Source: Sulfuricystis thermophila
Lineage (GTDB): Bacteria > Pseudomonadota > Gammaproteobacteria > Burkholderiales > Rhodocyclaceae
Length of the DNA stretch: 64,000 nt
Direction of reading: 5' to 3'
NCBI RefSeq assembly: GCF_004323595.1
Contig: NZ_AP019373.1
Coordinates: forward strand, 1,860,001 to 1,924,000
Numbering within the stretch: the first letter of the stretch is position 1; every line of letters begins with the position of its first letter. Made by a program: the position numbers and the translations under genes. Below, one piece after another: positions 9,081 to 17,729 of the stretch. Under the pieces are notes generated by a model. It was given only the letters and a program-made list of their open reading frames with translations. It ran no database searches and was not told the DNA's origin.

Positions 9081-9623
9081 TGCTTTGCCTATCCAAGCAC
9101 GATGGACAACCGACGCCCATGACGCACGCACAAGTCGTTGATGCGCAAGGCCGTCTGCGTGCGCTTTCGCCGAGACGTTGGCGCGGGTTTTGAGAGAAGA
9201 GAGGGCAAAAGAGAGTCGAACCGGGCGACATTCGGGCGGAGTGGTTGCACCGCGTGGCACACGCAAAACGGCCCGCAGCCCCGCGTGGCGCGGGGAAAGG
9301 CACAAACGAAAACGCCCAACCTGAGAGGGTTGGGCGTGGAATGGTGGTGGTGCAGACGCGACCGGAATCCAACCCACTCTCTCAACGATTGAGCAATCCC
9401 GGGCAATCCTGCGGGTTGTTGTGGACGCAATGGCCTCGGCAATGAACGCCGGTCAGTCAGTGCAGGGCGGACTCTCACCTTGTGCGGCGCCGATTGACCG
9501 GTAGCGTCGCAGCCTACCATCGAGTGGTTAGCCCCAGCTATGACCGATGGCCCGCCAGCGCGTGTTGGTCAACGAGTTGGCCCGACATCCGCTGGCGTGC
9601 AGTTCACGAATTGAATCGAGTAG
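9081..9623. other. Intergenic stretch with one terminator hairpin
   Basis: No convincing gene is visible in this 540-base stretch. Its main landmark is the perfect hairpin at 9313-9336, listed separately. Beyond it, 9341-9375 read on the minus strand ends in CCACCACCA and has a GGTTGGATTCC stretch, reminiscent of a decayed tRNA-like 3' end, but too degenerate to call. Confidence 0.5.
9309..9336 (-). terminator. Rho-independent terminator (minus strand)
   Basis: On the minus strand, CGCCCAACC and GGTTGGGCG form a perfect 9-bp stem with a six-base loop, followed by TTTTCGTTT. It could end transcription coming from the right on the minus strand (copK direction). A similar hairpin lies at 21651-21676. 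Confidence 0.6.
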
Positions 9624-9920
9624 TCAACCGCCGGAATGACCCTGACGGAGAAGACCATCGAGTCGAGCGACCTCGTTGCCGTTGGCTGTAATCTTCTGGC
9701 CATCGACCGTTTCGAGCGATTGCCCCTCTTTCAGGTTGATAGCCCGTCCGAACTTGTCTTCCAGCGCCGTCTTGCCGTCCTCGAATACATACAGGGTTCC
9801 ACCGTCCTTGAGGAGGAACATTTTCTTGGCGCTGGCCGCTGCCGCGTCACCAGCGAACGATGGGGTTACGATGGCGCTCAGCACGGTGGCGGCGACAACA
9901 GCGGTAATCCTGGCTTTCAT
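9624..9920 (-). CDS. copK: CopK-like periplasmic protein lacking the Cu(I)-binding methionines
   Basis: 98 residues from ATG 9920, chosen because AAAGGAG lies just upstream and a Sec signal peptide (MKARITAVVAATVL...SFA) begins there. The mature part aligns with CopK of Cupriavidus metallidurans: LKDGGTLYVFEDGK, DKFGRAINL, ETVDGQKI and GNEVARLDGLLRQGHSGG match its framework. CopK binds copper in the periplasm and is strongly induced by copper. As I recall the CopK sequence, Cu(I) is held by Met28, 38, 44 and 54; here those positions are Leu, Leu, Leu and Ala. The fold is therefore kept but the thioether site is lost. It is the last visible gene of the cop cluster, separated from copF by about 400 bases. 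Confidence 0.75.
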   Translation of the reverse strand: MKARITAVVAATVLSAIVTPSFAGDAAAASAKKMFLLKDGGTLYVFEDGKTALEDKFGRAINLKEGQSLETVDGQKITANGNEVARLDGLLRQGHSGG

Positions 9921-10329
9921 CTCTACACTCCTTTCAATCAAACGTGAAGGCATTTCTGTCAATGCCTTGTGCGACTGCACAGTATGTATTCTGCGAAGTC
10001 ACCGCTGACGGGAAGATGAGACGGCCGTTACATATATGTCAGATTCCATTCGGGATGGGATCGGGATTAATCGTGTGCCAATCTCAATGCATTCCTGCTC
10101 ACCGAGGCGGGGCGCGGACTCATCGCCACATCGGTGCAAGTGCTTATGGCGATGCCGACTGGGCGCCAAGTGCGGTATCGGTGTGAGGCGGCTCAGGTGC
10201 CGTGGTCGAGAGCATTCCAGGCCTCGATAGGGATCAGGTGTCCAACGTCGGGTGGCAACCGATACGACAGACCCAGCGATCTGGGAGTGCAACCAGCACC
10301 CACCACGGCACGCGCGACGATCCTCGTGT
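9921..10329. other. Intergenic region between copF and copK
   Basis: About 410 bases with no supportable gene. It should hold the copK promoter on the minus strand, but I could not identify a clear -35/-10 pair or a cop-box palindrome in it. Confidence 0.4.
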
Positions 10330-12687
10330 TCAGACAAGACGGACGCCGCGCAAACGCAGCGCATTGCCGATCACCGATGCGGAGCTGAAACTCATCGCCA
10401 GGGCGGCGATCAACGGTGAAAGCAGCCAACCGGTGAGCGGATACAGCACGCCGGCCGCAATGGGAATGCCCAGTGCGTTGTAGAGAAAGGCGAACATCAG
10501 GTTCTGCTTCATGTTGCGGACCGTGGCCACTGACAAGGCGCGCGCCACCGCAATACCGCGCAGGTCACCCTTGACGAGCGTGATCTGTGCGCTGTTCATC
10601 GCCACGTCGGTGCCGGTGCCCATGGCGATACCGACGTCGGCCTTTGCCAAGGCCGGGGCATCATTGATGCCGTCACCAGCCATCGCAACGATACGCCCCT
10701 CGCGCTGCAGCCGCTCCACCAGTTGCAGTTTGTCGGCGGGCTTGACTTCGCCATGCACCTCATCGATGCCCAAGCGCGCCGCCACGGCCTTGGCCGTGGT
10801 CAGACCGTCGCCCGTGGCCATGACGACGCGCAAGCCCTCCGCGCGCAACGACGCCAGCGCTTGCGGTGTGGTCTTCTTCACCGGGTCGGCGACGGCCAGG
10901 ACTGCGGCGAGCACGCCATCGACGGCCAGATACATGACGCTGGCCCCCTCGGTGCGCAGCGCCTCCGCCCGCTCGGCCAATGGCCGCACGTCCACACCGA
11001 GCTGGTCCATCAGCGCGGTGTTGCCCAGTGCCACGGCATGTCCATCGACGCGCCCGCGCACGCCGATGCCCGAGTGCGAGTCGAACTCCTCGGCGCGTGA
11101 GAGCACCAGGCCCTGCTCGCGCGCGGCCGTGACGATGGCTTCCGCCAGCGGGTGCTCGCTGCCCTGGTCGAGGCTGGCAGCCAGTCGCAAGGCTTCGCCG
11201 GCGGTGAAGCCTTCGGCTGCGATCGTCGTCTGATAGCGCGGCCGGCCCTCGGTCAATGTGCCGGTCTTGTCGACGATCAGGGTATCGACCTGGCGCATTT
11301 TCTCGATCGCGGCGGCATCGCGAAACAGCACCCCCTGCGTAGCCCCTCGCCCGGTCGCCACCATGATCGACATGGGCGTGGCCAAGCCCAGCGCGCAGGG
11401 GCAGGCGATGATCAGCACGGCCACGGCGTTGATGAGGCCAAAAACCCAACGCGGTTCCGGCCCGAACAGGCCCCAGGCAAAAAAGGTCAGCACGGCGATG
11501 GACACCACCGCGACCACGAAATAGCCCGCCACGACATCGGCCATGCGCTGCATCGGCGCCTTGGACCGCTGCGCCTGCGCCACCATCTGCACGATCTGGG
11601 ACAGCATGGTCGCCGAGCCGACACGTTCGGCGACCATGACGAGCGCGCCACTGGTATTGAGCGTCGCACCGATGACCTTGTCGCCCACCCGCTTGGTCAC
11701 GGGCAGGGACTCCCCCGTCAGCATCGATTCGTCCACAGCGCTGCTGCCCTCGATTACCGTACCATCTACCGGAACCTTTTCGCCGGGTCGAATGCGCAGC
11801 CGATCCCCGACATGGATGTGCGTCAGGGGCACGTCCTCTTCCGTGCCATCGTCGCGAAGGCGCCGGGCGGTCTTGGGGGTCAGTCCGAGCAAGGACTTGA
11901 TGGCGGCCGAGGTCTGCGAACGCGCCTTGAGTTCCAGTACCTGCCCCAGCAGGGTCAGGGAAATGATCACCGCCGCCGCCTCGAAGTACACCGCGACCCG
12001 TCCCATGGACACGAACGAGTCCGGGAACAGTTGTGGGGCCACGGTCGCCGCCACGCTGTAGACGAATGCCGCCCCGGTGCCCAGCCCGATCAGGGTCCAC
12101 ATGTTCGGGCTGCGATGGACCACGGACTGCCAGCCGCGCACGAAGAACGGCCGGCCCGCCCACAGGACGATGGGCAGGGACAGAACGAGTTCGATCCAGG
12201 TCTGTGTGCGCGCCTCGAACCAATGCAACTGGTGGCCGAACATGGCAAGCACAGTGACCATGACGGTCAGCGGCAGGGTGCACCAGAAGCGGCGCTGGAA
12301 ATCGCGCAGCTCGGGACTCTCTTCTCCTTCGAGATCCGGCAGCACCGGCTCCAGCGCCATGCCGCACTTCGGACAATGGCCGGGGTGATCCTGCCGAATC
12401 TCGGGGTGCATGGGGCAGGTGTAGATGGTGCCTGCCGCCAGCGCCGGCGCTTCGACAGACGAAGGCTCATGGCCGCTGTGGGCATAGCGCGCCGGCTTGG
12501 CGACGAACTTCGCCCGGCACTTGGCGCTGCAGAAGTAAAAGAGTCGGCCTGCGTGCTCGACGTGGTGCTCGGACTGCGCGGTCACGTCCATGCCGCAGAC
12601 AGGGTCCTTCGGACCTTCGGCCCGCTGCAGTGCGCTCGGGTGGTCGTGGGCGTGTCGGCGGTGTTCGTGGTCTGATCGCAGGTCCAT
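10330..12687 (-). CDS. copF: Copper-translocating P1B-type ATPase
   Basis: 785 residues from ATG 12687 (GGGAGG ribosome site). The N-terminus is His-rich, followed by a YHS-type domain (DPVCGMDV ... FYFCSAKC) and a heavy-metal zinc-ribbon-like segment (YTCPMHPEI ... [10 protein letters not shown]). The ATPase core has the copper-type membrane motif [10 protein letters not shown] (~429), the phosphorylation loop DKTGTLTEG (~472) and the hinge [14 protein letters not shown]. It exports Cu(I) from the cytoplasm to the periplasm. There is no classic CxxC HMA domain at the N-terminus; the YHS domain and His-rich tail probably receive copper. It lies four bases after the DUF2933 gene, as in the CopF position of Cupriavidus clusters. 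Confidence 0.93.
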   Translation of the reverse strand: MDLRSDHEHRRHAHDHPSALQRAEGPKDPVCGMDVTAQSEHHVEHAGRLFYFCSAKCRAKFVAKPARYAHSGHEPSSVEAPALAAGTIYTCPMHPEIRQDHPGHCPKCGMALEPVLPDLEGEESPELRDFQRRFWCTLPLTVMVTVLAMFGHQLHWFEARTQTWIELVLSLPIVLWAGRPFFVRGWQSVVHRSPNMWTLIGLGTGAAFVYSVAATVAPQLFPDSFVSMGRVAVYFEAAAVIISLTLLGQVLELKARSQTSAAIKSLLGLTPKTARRLRDDGTEEDVPLTHIHVGDRLRIRPGEKVPVDGTVIEGSSAVDESMLTGESLPVTKRVGDKVIGATLNTSGALVMVAERVGSATMLSQIVQMVAQAQRSKAPMQRMADVVAGYFVVAVVSIAVLTFFAWGLFGPEPRWVFGLINAVAVLIIACPCALGLATPMSIMVATGRGATQGVLFRDAAAIEKMRQVDTLIVDKTGTLTEGRPRYQTTIAAEGFTAGEALRLAASLDQGSEHPLAEAIVTAAREQGLVLSRAEEFDSHSGIGVRGRVDGHAVALGNTALMDQLGVDVRPLAERAEALRTEGASVMYLAVDGVLAAVLAVADPVKKTTPQALASLRAEGLRVVMATGDGLTTAKAVAARLGIDEVHGEVKPADKLQLVERLQREGRIVAMAGDGINDAPALAKADVGIAMGTGTDVAMNSAQITLVKGDLRGIAVARALSVATVRNMKQNLMFAFLYNALGIPIAAGVLYPLTGWLLSPLIAALAMSFSSASVIGNALRLRGVRLV

Positions 12688-12691
12688 GACT

Positions 12692-12946
12692 TCACGCCTC
12701 CCTGTTGGCGGGTTTGTCGGGCGGCGCACCATGCCCGCCATCGCCACCGTGGCCATGCAGCAGGTGCATCAGCGGGCACGCCAGCAGCAACAGGTACACC
12801 CAATTGCCTGCGACATGGCTCCAGTGCTCGCGCAGCAGGTAGAAGCCGCCGATGAGGGCAACCATCAGCAACGCGGTCCTCACGCGCCGATTCAGGCCGT
12901 ACGAGCCGCGCGTGTCGTGGAGGTGTTCATGGCCAGTCGCGTTCAT
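12692..12946 (-). CDS. DUF2933 family small membrane protein
   Basis: 84 residues from ATG 12946, with a GAAGGGAAC ribosome site. The N-terminus is histidine-rich (TGHEHLHD). Two hydrophobic segments, [17 protein letters not shown] and [18 protein letters not shown], form the membrane hairpin typical of DUF2933, followed by an His/Gly-rich tail. Such proteins accompany copper ATPases in resistance clusters; a role as copper shuttle or ATPase partner is inferred. It is four bases upstream of copF, so co-translated. Confidence 0.8.
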   Translation of the reverse strand: MNATGHEHLHDTRGSYGLNRRVRTALLMVALIGGFYLLREHWSHVAGNWVYLLLLACPLMHLLHGHGGDGGHGAPPDKPANREA

Positions 12947-13062
12947 CGCGGTGTTCCCTTCATCGAGGATCGGCGCGGTCGGCGCCGGCCTCCTGTTCCA
13001 GGTTGCAAGACCGCTGCTGCGCCTCATGGATCCAATCGGCACACGGTCAGTGCATGGTTTCT

Positions 13063-13545
13063 TCACGGATAAGAACTGAAAACTTGCGCTGATCCGTCTT
13101 TCCCAACCAGCAAGACTTTGTAGGCATCACGGCGTCCTCCGTAGGCGACACCATCCATGCCGGGTGAACCAATGGGCATGCCCGGCACCGCCAAGCCCAG
13201 GGCTTGGGGCTTTTCCTTGAGCAGCCGCTGGATGTCCGTTGCGGGTACGTGGCCTTCGATCACATAGCCCTGGATCAGGGCCGTATGGCAGGAACCGAAT
13301 TTCTGCGGCATCCCGAGGCGAGCGCGGGCCGCGCCGTTGCCCTGGTCGACGGCACTCACGCGGAATCCGCTTTTCTCCAGGTGGGTAATCCAGTCCTTGC
13401 AACACCCACAGTTCGGGTCCTTCCACACCTGCACGGCAAGCGTCTGCGGTGCGGCGGCTGGTGCCAGGGAGGGAAGACTCAGCGCAAGCACCGCCAGCAG
13501 CAGCCTGCGCCGCCGGGGGAACGGTTGATCACCGGTTTGGTGCAT
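13063..13545 (-). CDS. copG: DUF411 periplasmic copper protein CopG
   Basis: 160 residues with an Arg-rich N-terminus and a hydrophobic signal segment ending near APAAAP. The DUF411 signature is complete: VWKDPNCGCCKDW with the CxCC-type cluster, then FGSCHTALIQGYVIEGHVP. CopG proteins are thioredoxin-fold, copper-binding periplasmic proteins thought to handle copper redox chemistry. It lies in the cop operon between copI and the DUF2933 gene, matching the cop gene set of Cupriavidus. Confidence 0.85.
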   Translation of the reverse strand: MHQTGDQPFPRRRRLLLAVLALSLPSLAPAAAPQTLAVQVWKDPNCGCCKDWITHLEKSGFRVSAVDQGNGAARARLGMPQKFGSCHTALIQGYVIEGHVPATDIQRLLKEKPQALGLAVPGMPIGSPGMDGVAYGGRRDAYKVLLVGKDGSAQVFSSYP

Positions 13546-13569
13546 GACAAGGACTCCCGGTGACGCTGC

Positions 13570-14085
13570 TTACTCGACGACGATCTTGCCCGCCATGCCC
13601 GCTTCCATATGGCCGGGGACGAGGCAGGCGAAGTCTACGGTACCCGCCCGATCGAACTGCCAAACCAGCCCGCCGCGCTGGCCGGGCTGGAGCGTCACCA
13701 TGTTCGGCTCGGCATGCTGCATCTGGGGCATCTTGCGCATCATCTCGGCGTGCTCTTTGAGCTCCTTCACGGAGCCGATCACCATTTCATGCGGCACCTT
13801 GCCCGTGTTCTTGACGAAGAAGCGGATGGTCTCGCCCTTCTTGACCGCGATGTTCGCCGGCGTGAACCGCATCGAGTCGTCCATGACCACCTCGATGGTG
13901 CGGTCGACCTTGGCGGGATCGCCTGGCTTGCCGACTTCGGAGGGTGATGTGCCCCCGTGCATCGAACCGTGCATGCCCTGCATGTCGTGCCCGGCCATGT
14001 CATGGCCGCCCTGATGGTCCCCACCGGCCAGCGCCAACACAGGCAAGGCGCTCAGCATCAAAACGCTCAGGGTTTTCTTCATCAT
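13570..14085 (-). CDS. copI: Periplasmic cupredoxin CopI
   Basis: 171 residues from the first of two adjacent ATGs (14085), six to seven bases after AAAGGAG. A signal peptide (MKKTLSVLMLSALPVLALA) is followed by a Met/His-rich stretch (GGHDMAGHDMQGMHGSMHG). The cupredoxin domain has the type-1 copper ligands in the expected places: VPHEMVIG for the first His, then FACLVPGHMEAGM for Cys, His and Met. CopI-type proteins bind copper in the periplasm and contribute to Cu(I) tolerance. It is the third gene after copA and copB. Confidence 0.85.
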   Translation of the reverse strand: MMKKTLSVLMLSALPVLALAGGDHQGGHDMAGHDMQGMHGSMHGGTSPSEVGKPGDPAKVDRTIEVVMDDSMRFTPANIAVKKGETIRFFVKNTGKVPHEMVIGSVKELKEHAEMMRKMPQMQHAEPNMVTLQPGQRGGLVWQFDRAGTVDFACLVPGHMEAGMAGKIVVE

Positions 14086-14137
14086 CGGTTTCTCCTTTAG
14101 GGTTGGTGAATCAGATCGGGGTTGTGCGTGGCGGCTT

Positions 14138-15052
14138 CTAGAACCACAGCCGCACACCCGCCACATACCGCGTTTCCCGGGTACGCTGTCCTTCGGCGCG
14201 CGCAAAATCGGCGGTCTGTCCGAACTTGCCAGCCCATTCGACGCCGACGTAGGGCGCGAACTGGCGCGAGAACTCGTAACGCAGTCGCAGGCCTGCCGCC
14301 GCATCGGACAGCCCACTGCCGAGGCCACTCGCTTCATCGCGCTGGCCATACAGATTGACTTCCATGCTGGGCTGAAGAATCAGGCGCTGGGTGAGCAGGA
14401 GCTCGTACTCGCCCGACAGGCGCAGTGCCGTGCGTCCCGAGCTGCCGACGTAGGCGGTGGCATCGACTTCGAACCAGTAGGGCGCAAGCCCCTGCAAGCC
14501 GAATGCAAGCCAAGTCCGGTCCGGCCCCGTGCCGCTGTCCTGACGCACGCCGAGTTGGCTGTCCCAGTACGAGGCGATCGCATGGCCCCAAAGGACCTCC
14601 GTGCGTGCCTCCTCCAGTTTGCCTTTGGCGACGTCACCTTCGGCCTTGAGGACCAGGCGGTCGTAGGTGCCGCCGAACCAGGCTTGCGCGTCATAGGCGG
14701 TCGCGTTCCCGTCCTTCGTGTAAACGCGCTCCAGGCGATCGAGGAGCACGCTGCCGAACGCATGTTCATCGGACAGCCGAAGTTGCCGTGGCCCGGGGAG
14801 TGCGTAAGGGCCCGACCCCAAAGTCAAGCCATTGGAATACGCGTGCGGATCACGGGCATCGGCGGGGGCGGGGCCGCCCTGCATGTTCATGCTGCCGTGG
14901 TCCATGGTGGTGCTCGCGCTCGATTCGGCTCGCGTTGGGGATGGAGCCGTGCGCGGGTGCCCGGCATGGCCGCCTTCCATCGGTGTTTGCGCCCAGACGG
15001 GTGCCGCACCGAGCAACACCAGCGCCGCAGTGAAGAGAGAACCGGGTTTCAT
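14138..15052 (-). CDS. copB: Copper resistance outer-membrane protein CopB
   Basis: 304 residues from ATG 15052, where a signal peptide (MKPGSLFTAALVLLGAAPVWA) begins. An alternative start at 15079 overlaps the copA stop (ATGA) and would add nine residues; the ribosome sites are weak for both. After a short Met/His-rich region the protein has the beta-barrel pattern of CopB, with alternating amphipathic strands such as DRLVLKAEGDV, YWFEVDATAYVG and LRLRYEFSRQFAPYVGVEW, and a terminal aromatic residue (RLWF). It acts with CopA at the outer membrane to sequester or pass copper. Confidence 0.9.
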   Translation of the reverse strand: MKPGSLFTAALVLLGAAPVWAQTPMEGGHAGHPRTAPSPTRAESSASTTMDHGSMNMQGGPAPADARDPHAYSNGLTLGSGPYALPGPRQLRLSDEHAFGSVLLDRLERVYTKDGNATAYDAQAWFGGTYDRLVLKAEGDVAKGKLEEARTEVLWGHAIASYWDSQLGVRQDSGTGPDRTWLAFGLQGLAPYWFEVDATAYVGSSGRTALRLSGEYELLLTQRLILQPSMEVNLYGQRDEASGLGSGLSDAAAGLRLRYEFSRQFAPYVGVEWAGKFGQTADFARAEGQRTRETRYVAGVRLWF

Positions 15053-15075
15053 GGCGAATCTTTCTTTGATGAGTT

Positions 15076-16890
15076 TCATGACACGACCACCACACGGAAC
15101 ATGCCCATGTCCATGTGCAACATCAGGTGGCAGTGCCAGGCCCAACGCCCCAGGGCGTCGGCGGTCACGAGGAAGCTGACGCGCTGCGCGGGTTGAACCG
15201 GGATGGTGTGACGACGCACCAGGAACTGCCCGTCGGGCGTTTCCACCTCGCTCCACATCCCGTGCAAATGCATCGGGTGCGTCATCATCGTGTCGTTGTG
15301 CAGGATGAAGCGCACCCGCTCGCCGTACTTCAGGTGCACCGGCGTGCTCTTGCCGAACTCGAGGCCGTCGAGCGACCAGGTATAGCGCTCCATGTTGCCG
15401 GTGAGGTGCAGCTCGATCTCGCGCTCGGCCCCGCGAGGATCGAGAGGGCCGCCGATCGTTTTGAGGTCGGCCAGCGTCAGCACGCGCCGGCCGTTGTTGC
15501 GCAGGCCAATGCCCGGATCGTCGAGATTCGTCCGGGGCATGTCCACACGCATGTCCGTGCTTGGGCCGTATTCCGTGCGCGCGTGACGGACCGTGGCGCT
15601 GGGCTTGGCCAACGCGCCGCCGGCCATGCCATGCATCGCGTGCTGGCCGTGATCCATGGCCATCGCGCCATGGTTCATGCCGGACATGTCGTGCTTCATG
15701 CCAGACATGTCGTGGCCCATCGCCGCGTGGTCCATCGCGCCCATCATGTCGGCCATGGTGAGCCATTCGACGGGATCGAGCGCAGGCACGGCGGCGTTCA
15801 AGCCCTCGCGCACCGCGAGCGTGCCGCGGGCGAAGCCGGTTCGATCCATTGATTGCGCGAAGATCGTGTAGGCGTCCTCTCGGGGCGTGACGATCACGTC
15901 GTAGGTCTCGCCCGGCCCGAAGCGGAACTCATCGACGGTGACGGGCTCGACGTTCTGCCCGTCGCTTTGCACCACCGTCATCTTGAGCCCCGGGATGCGC
16001 ACGTCGTAGAAGGTGTTGGCCGCGCCGTTGATGAACCGCAGACGCACCCGCTCACCCGGCCGGAACAGGCCAGTCCAATTGCCGGCAGGGGTGACGCCGT
16101 TCATCAGGTAGGTCAATGTCGCCCCCGAGAGATCGGCCAGATCGGTCGGGTTCATCCGCATCTGGTTCCACATCGCACGCTTGTCGAGTGCGCGGGAAAG
16201 CCCCATGTCGGCGACGTCGCGGAAGAAGTCGATGGCCGTCGGCTGGTGGTAGTTGTAGTAGTCGCCCTGCACCTTAAGCTTGGCGAGCACCCGCATGGGG
16301 TCTTCGTCGGTCCAGTCGGACAGCTGCACGACATAGTCCCGGTCGGCGCGGATAGGGTCTGCCTCACGCGGCTCGACGATCAACGCCCCGTACATGCCGG
16401 TCTGCTCCTGCATGCCGGAGTGCGAGTGATACCAGTAGGTGCCGGTTTGTTCGAGGCGGAACTGGTAGGTGAAGGTTTCGCCCGGGGGGATGCCCTGAAA
16501 ACTGATGCCGGGCACCCCATCCATCTGGAAGGGCAGGATGATTCCGTGCCAGTGGATCGACGTGGCTTCGCGCAGGCGGTTGGTGACGCGGATGGTGACC
16601 GTGTCGCCCTCCCGAAGTTTGAGCGTCGGCGCCGGGATGGAGCCGTTGATGGTGGTCGCCATCCTTGGTGTGCCGGTGAAGTTGACCGGCGATTCGGCGA
16701 TCACCAGGTCAATATTCGTGCCGCTGAGCACGGGCGCCGAACCCGTGCGCGTGTCGGCCAGCCCCTGCGCTGCGGCGCGCACCCAAGGTGACAGGCCGAC
16801 CATCACGCCGCCGGCGACCAAGCCGCGCACGAAACGCCGCCGCGAGGGCATCAACGGCAATGACGAATGAAACGGTCTCAGAGATGGCAT
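15076..16890 (-). CDS. copA: Multicopper oxidase CopA
   Basis: 604 residues from ATG 16890, with GAGGAG upstream. A twin-arginine signal (SRRRFVRGLVAGG) exports it folded. All four copper-ligand clusters are present: SIHWHG (~112), YHSHSG (~154), HPMHLHG and HCHLMLHMDMGM near the C-terminus. A Met/His repeat (MGHDMSGMKHDMSGM and neighbours, ~400-435) forms the usual copper-storage insert of CopA. It oxidises Cu(I) to less toxic Cu(II) in the periplasm. It is the first gene of the minus-strand cop operon and diverges from copRS. Confidence 0.95.
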   Translation of the reverse strand: MPSLRPFHSSLPLMPSRRRFVRGLVAGGVMVGLSPWVRAAAQGLADTRTGSAPVLSGTNIDLVIAESPVNFTGTPRMATTINGSIPAPTLKLREGDTVTIRVTNRLREATSIHWHGIILPFQMDGVPGISFQGIPPGETFTYQFRLEQTGTYWYHSHSGMQEQTGMYGALIVEPREADPIRADRDYVVQLSDWTDEDPMRVLAKLKVQGDYYNYHQPTAIDFFRDVADMGLSRALDKRAMWNQMRMNPTDLADLSGATLTYLMNGVTPAGNWTGLFRPGERVRLRFINGAANTFYDVRIPGLKMTVVQSDGQNVEPVTVDEFRFGPGETYDVIVTPREDAYTIFAQSMDRTGFARGTLAVREGLNAAVPALDPVEWLTMADMMGAMDHAAMGHDMSGMKHDMSGMNHGAMAMDHGQHAMHGMAGGALAKPSATVRHARTEYGPSTDMRVDMPRTNLDDPGIGLRNNGRRVLTLADLKTIGGPLDPRGAEREIELHLTGNMERYTWSLDGLEFGKSTPVHLKYGERVRFILHNDTMMTHPMHLHGMWSEVETPDGQFLVRRHTIPVQPAQRVSFLVTADALGRWAWHCHLMLHMDMGMFRVVVVS

Positions 16891-16966
16891 GGGCTCCTCG
16901 CGATGAGTTACTGATGTCGTGGGTGAGATGCTAGGGAGCCACCCCTGTCAGGAAGCTGTTCGTCCG

Positions 16967-16982
16967 ATTACATTTTTGTTAT
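16967..16982. promoter_or_regulatory. Putative cop box (CopR operator)
   Basis: ATTACA-TTTT-TGTTAT is a near-perfect inverted repeat in the copA-copR intergenic region. It resembles the ATTACA/TGTAAT half-sites used by heavy-metal response regulators of the CopR/CusR family. Its position would allow control of both divergent units. Binding is inferred. Confidence 0.5.
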
Positions 16983-17045
16983 CTGCGTGTCAGGTGCACC
17001 CAAAATCGTCACACTAGCGGCTATTCGATATAGCGGAGCACCCTC

Positions 17046-17729
17046 GTGAAGATACTGATCGTTGAAGATGAACCCAAAACGGGCGACTACCTGCGTCAAG
17101 GCTTGAGCGAAGCGGGTTTCGTGGTCGATCTGGCGCAAGACGGCGCCGATGGTCTGCACCTGGCCTTGCAGGGCGAGTACGACCTGGTCATCCTGGATGT
17201 GATGCTGCCCGGCCTCGACGGCTGGCAGGTACTCCAGTCCTTGCGCCATCGCGGCCTGCAGATGCCGGTGCTGTTCCTGACCGCACGCGATCAGGTGGAA
17301 GACCGGGTCAAAGGCCTTGAACTCGGTGCGGACGACTATCTGGTCAAGCCTTTCTCCTTTGCCGAATTGCTGGCCCGCGTGCGCACGATCCTGCGTCGAG
17401 GGCGCAGCGGCAACGAGAGCACCGTGCTGCGCGTGGCCGACCTCGAACTGGACCTGCTGCGTCGACGCGTTTCACGCGGCGGGCGACGGATCAGTCTGAC
17501 TGCCAAAGAGTTCGGCTTGCTGGAACTGCTGATGCGCCGTCATGGCGAGGTCCTGCCCCGCTCGCTGATCGCCTCGCAGGTCTGGGACATGAATTTCGAC
17601 AGCGACACCAATGTGATCGAGGTGGCCATCCGGCGCTTGCGCGCGAAGATTGATGAGGGTCATGAGGTCAAGCTGATCCACACCGTACGTGGCATGGGTT
17701 ACGTATTGGAAGCACCGGAGGAGCGCTGA
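17046..17729 (+). CDS. copR: Copper response regulator CopR
   Basis: 227 residues from a GTG at 17046 preceded by GGAGCA. The receiver domain has the acidic pocket (EDEP), phosphorylation Asp51 in VILDVMLPG and Lys in [10 protein letters not shown]. The C-terminal OmpR/PhoB winged helix ends [11 protein letters not shown]. It is the regulator of the divergent cop operon. Its stop abuts the copS ATG with no gap, so the pair is co-translated. Confidence 0.93.
   Translation: MKILIVEDEPKTGDYLRQGLSEAGFVVDLAQDGADGLHLALQGEYDLVILDVMLPGLDGWQVLQSLRHRGLQMPVLFLTARDQVEDRVKGLELGADDYLVKPFSFAELLARVRTILRRGRSGNESTVLRVADLELDLLRRRVSRGGRRISLTAKEFGLLELLMRRHGEVLPRSLIASQVWDMNFDSDTNVIEVAIRRLRAKIDEGHEVKLIHTVRGMGYVLEAPEER

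Noticed and set aside
6648..9377. Long minus-strand ORF opposite the two unknown genes
   Set aside because: It mirrors the coding strand in a GC-rich region; the plus-strand genes have better starts, ribosome sites and a zinc motif.
10021..10329. Small ORFs between copK and copF
   Set aside because: No ribosome sites, no conserved-looking sequence.
1152..12675. Long ORFs antisense to the helicase and copF
   Set aside because: Arg/Ala/Gly-rich shadow sequences with no recognisable motif.
15079..15766. An upstream extension of the copB frame into copA
   Set aside because: It lies entirely in another frame of copA; the signal peptide shows copB begins at about 15052.
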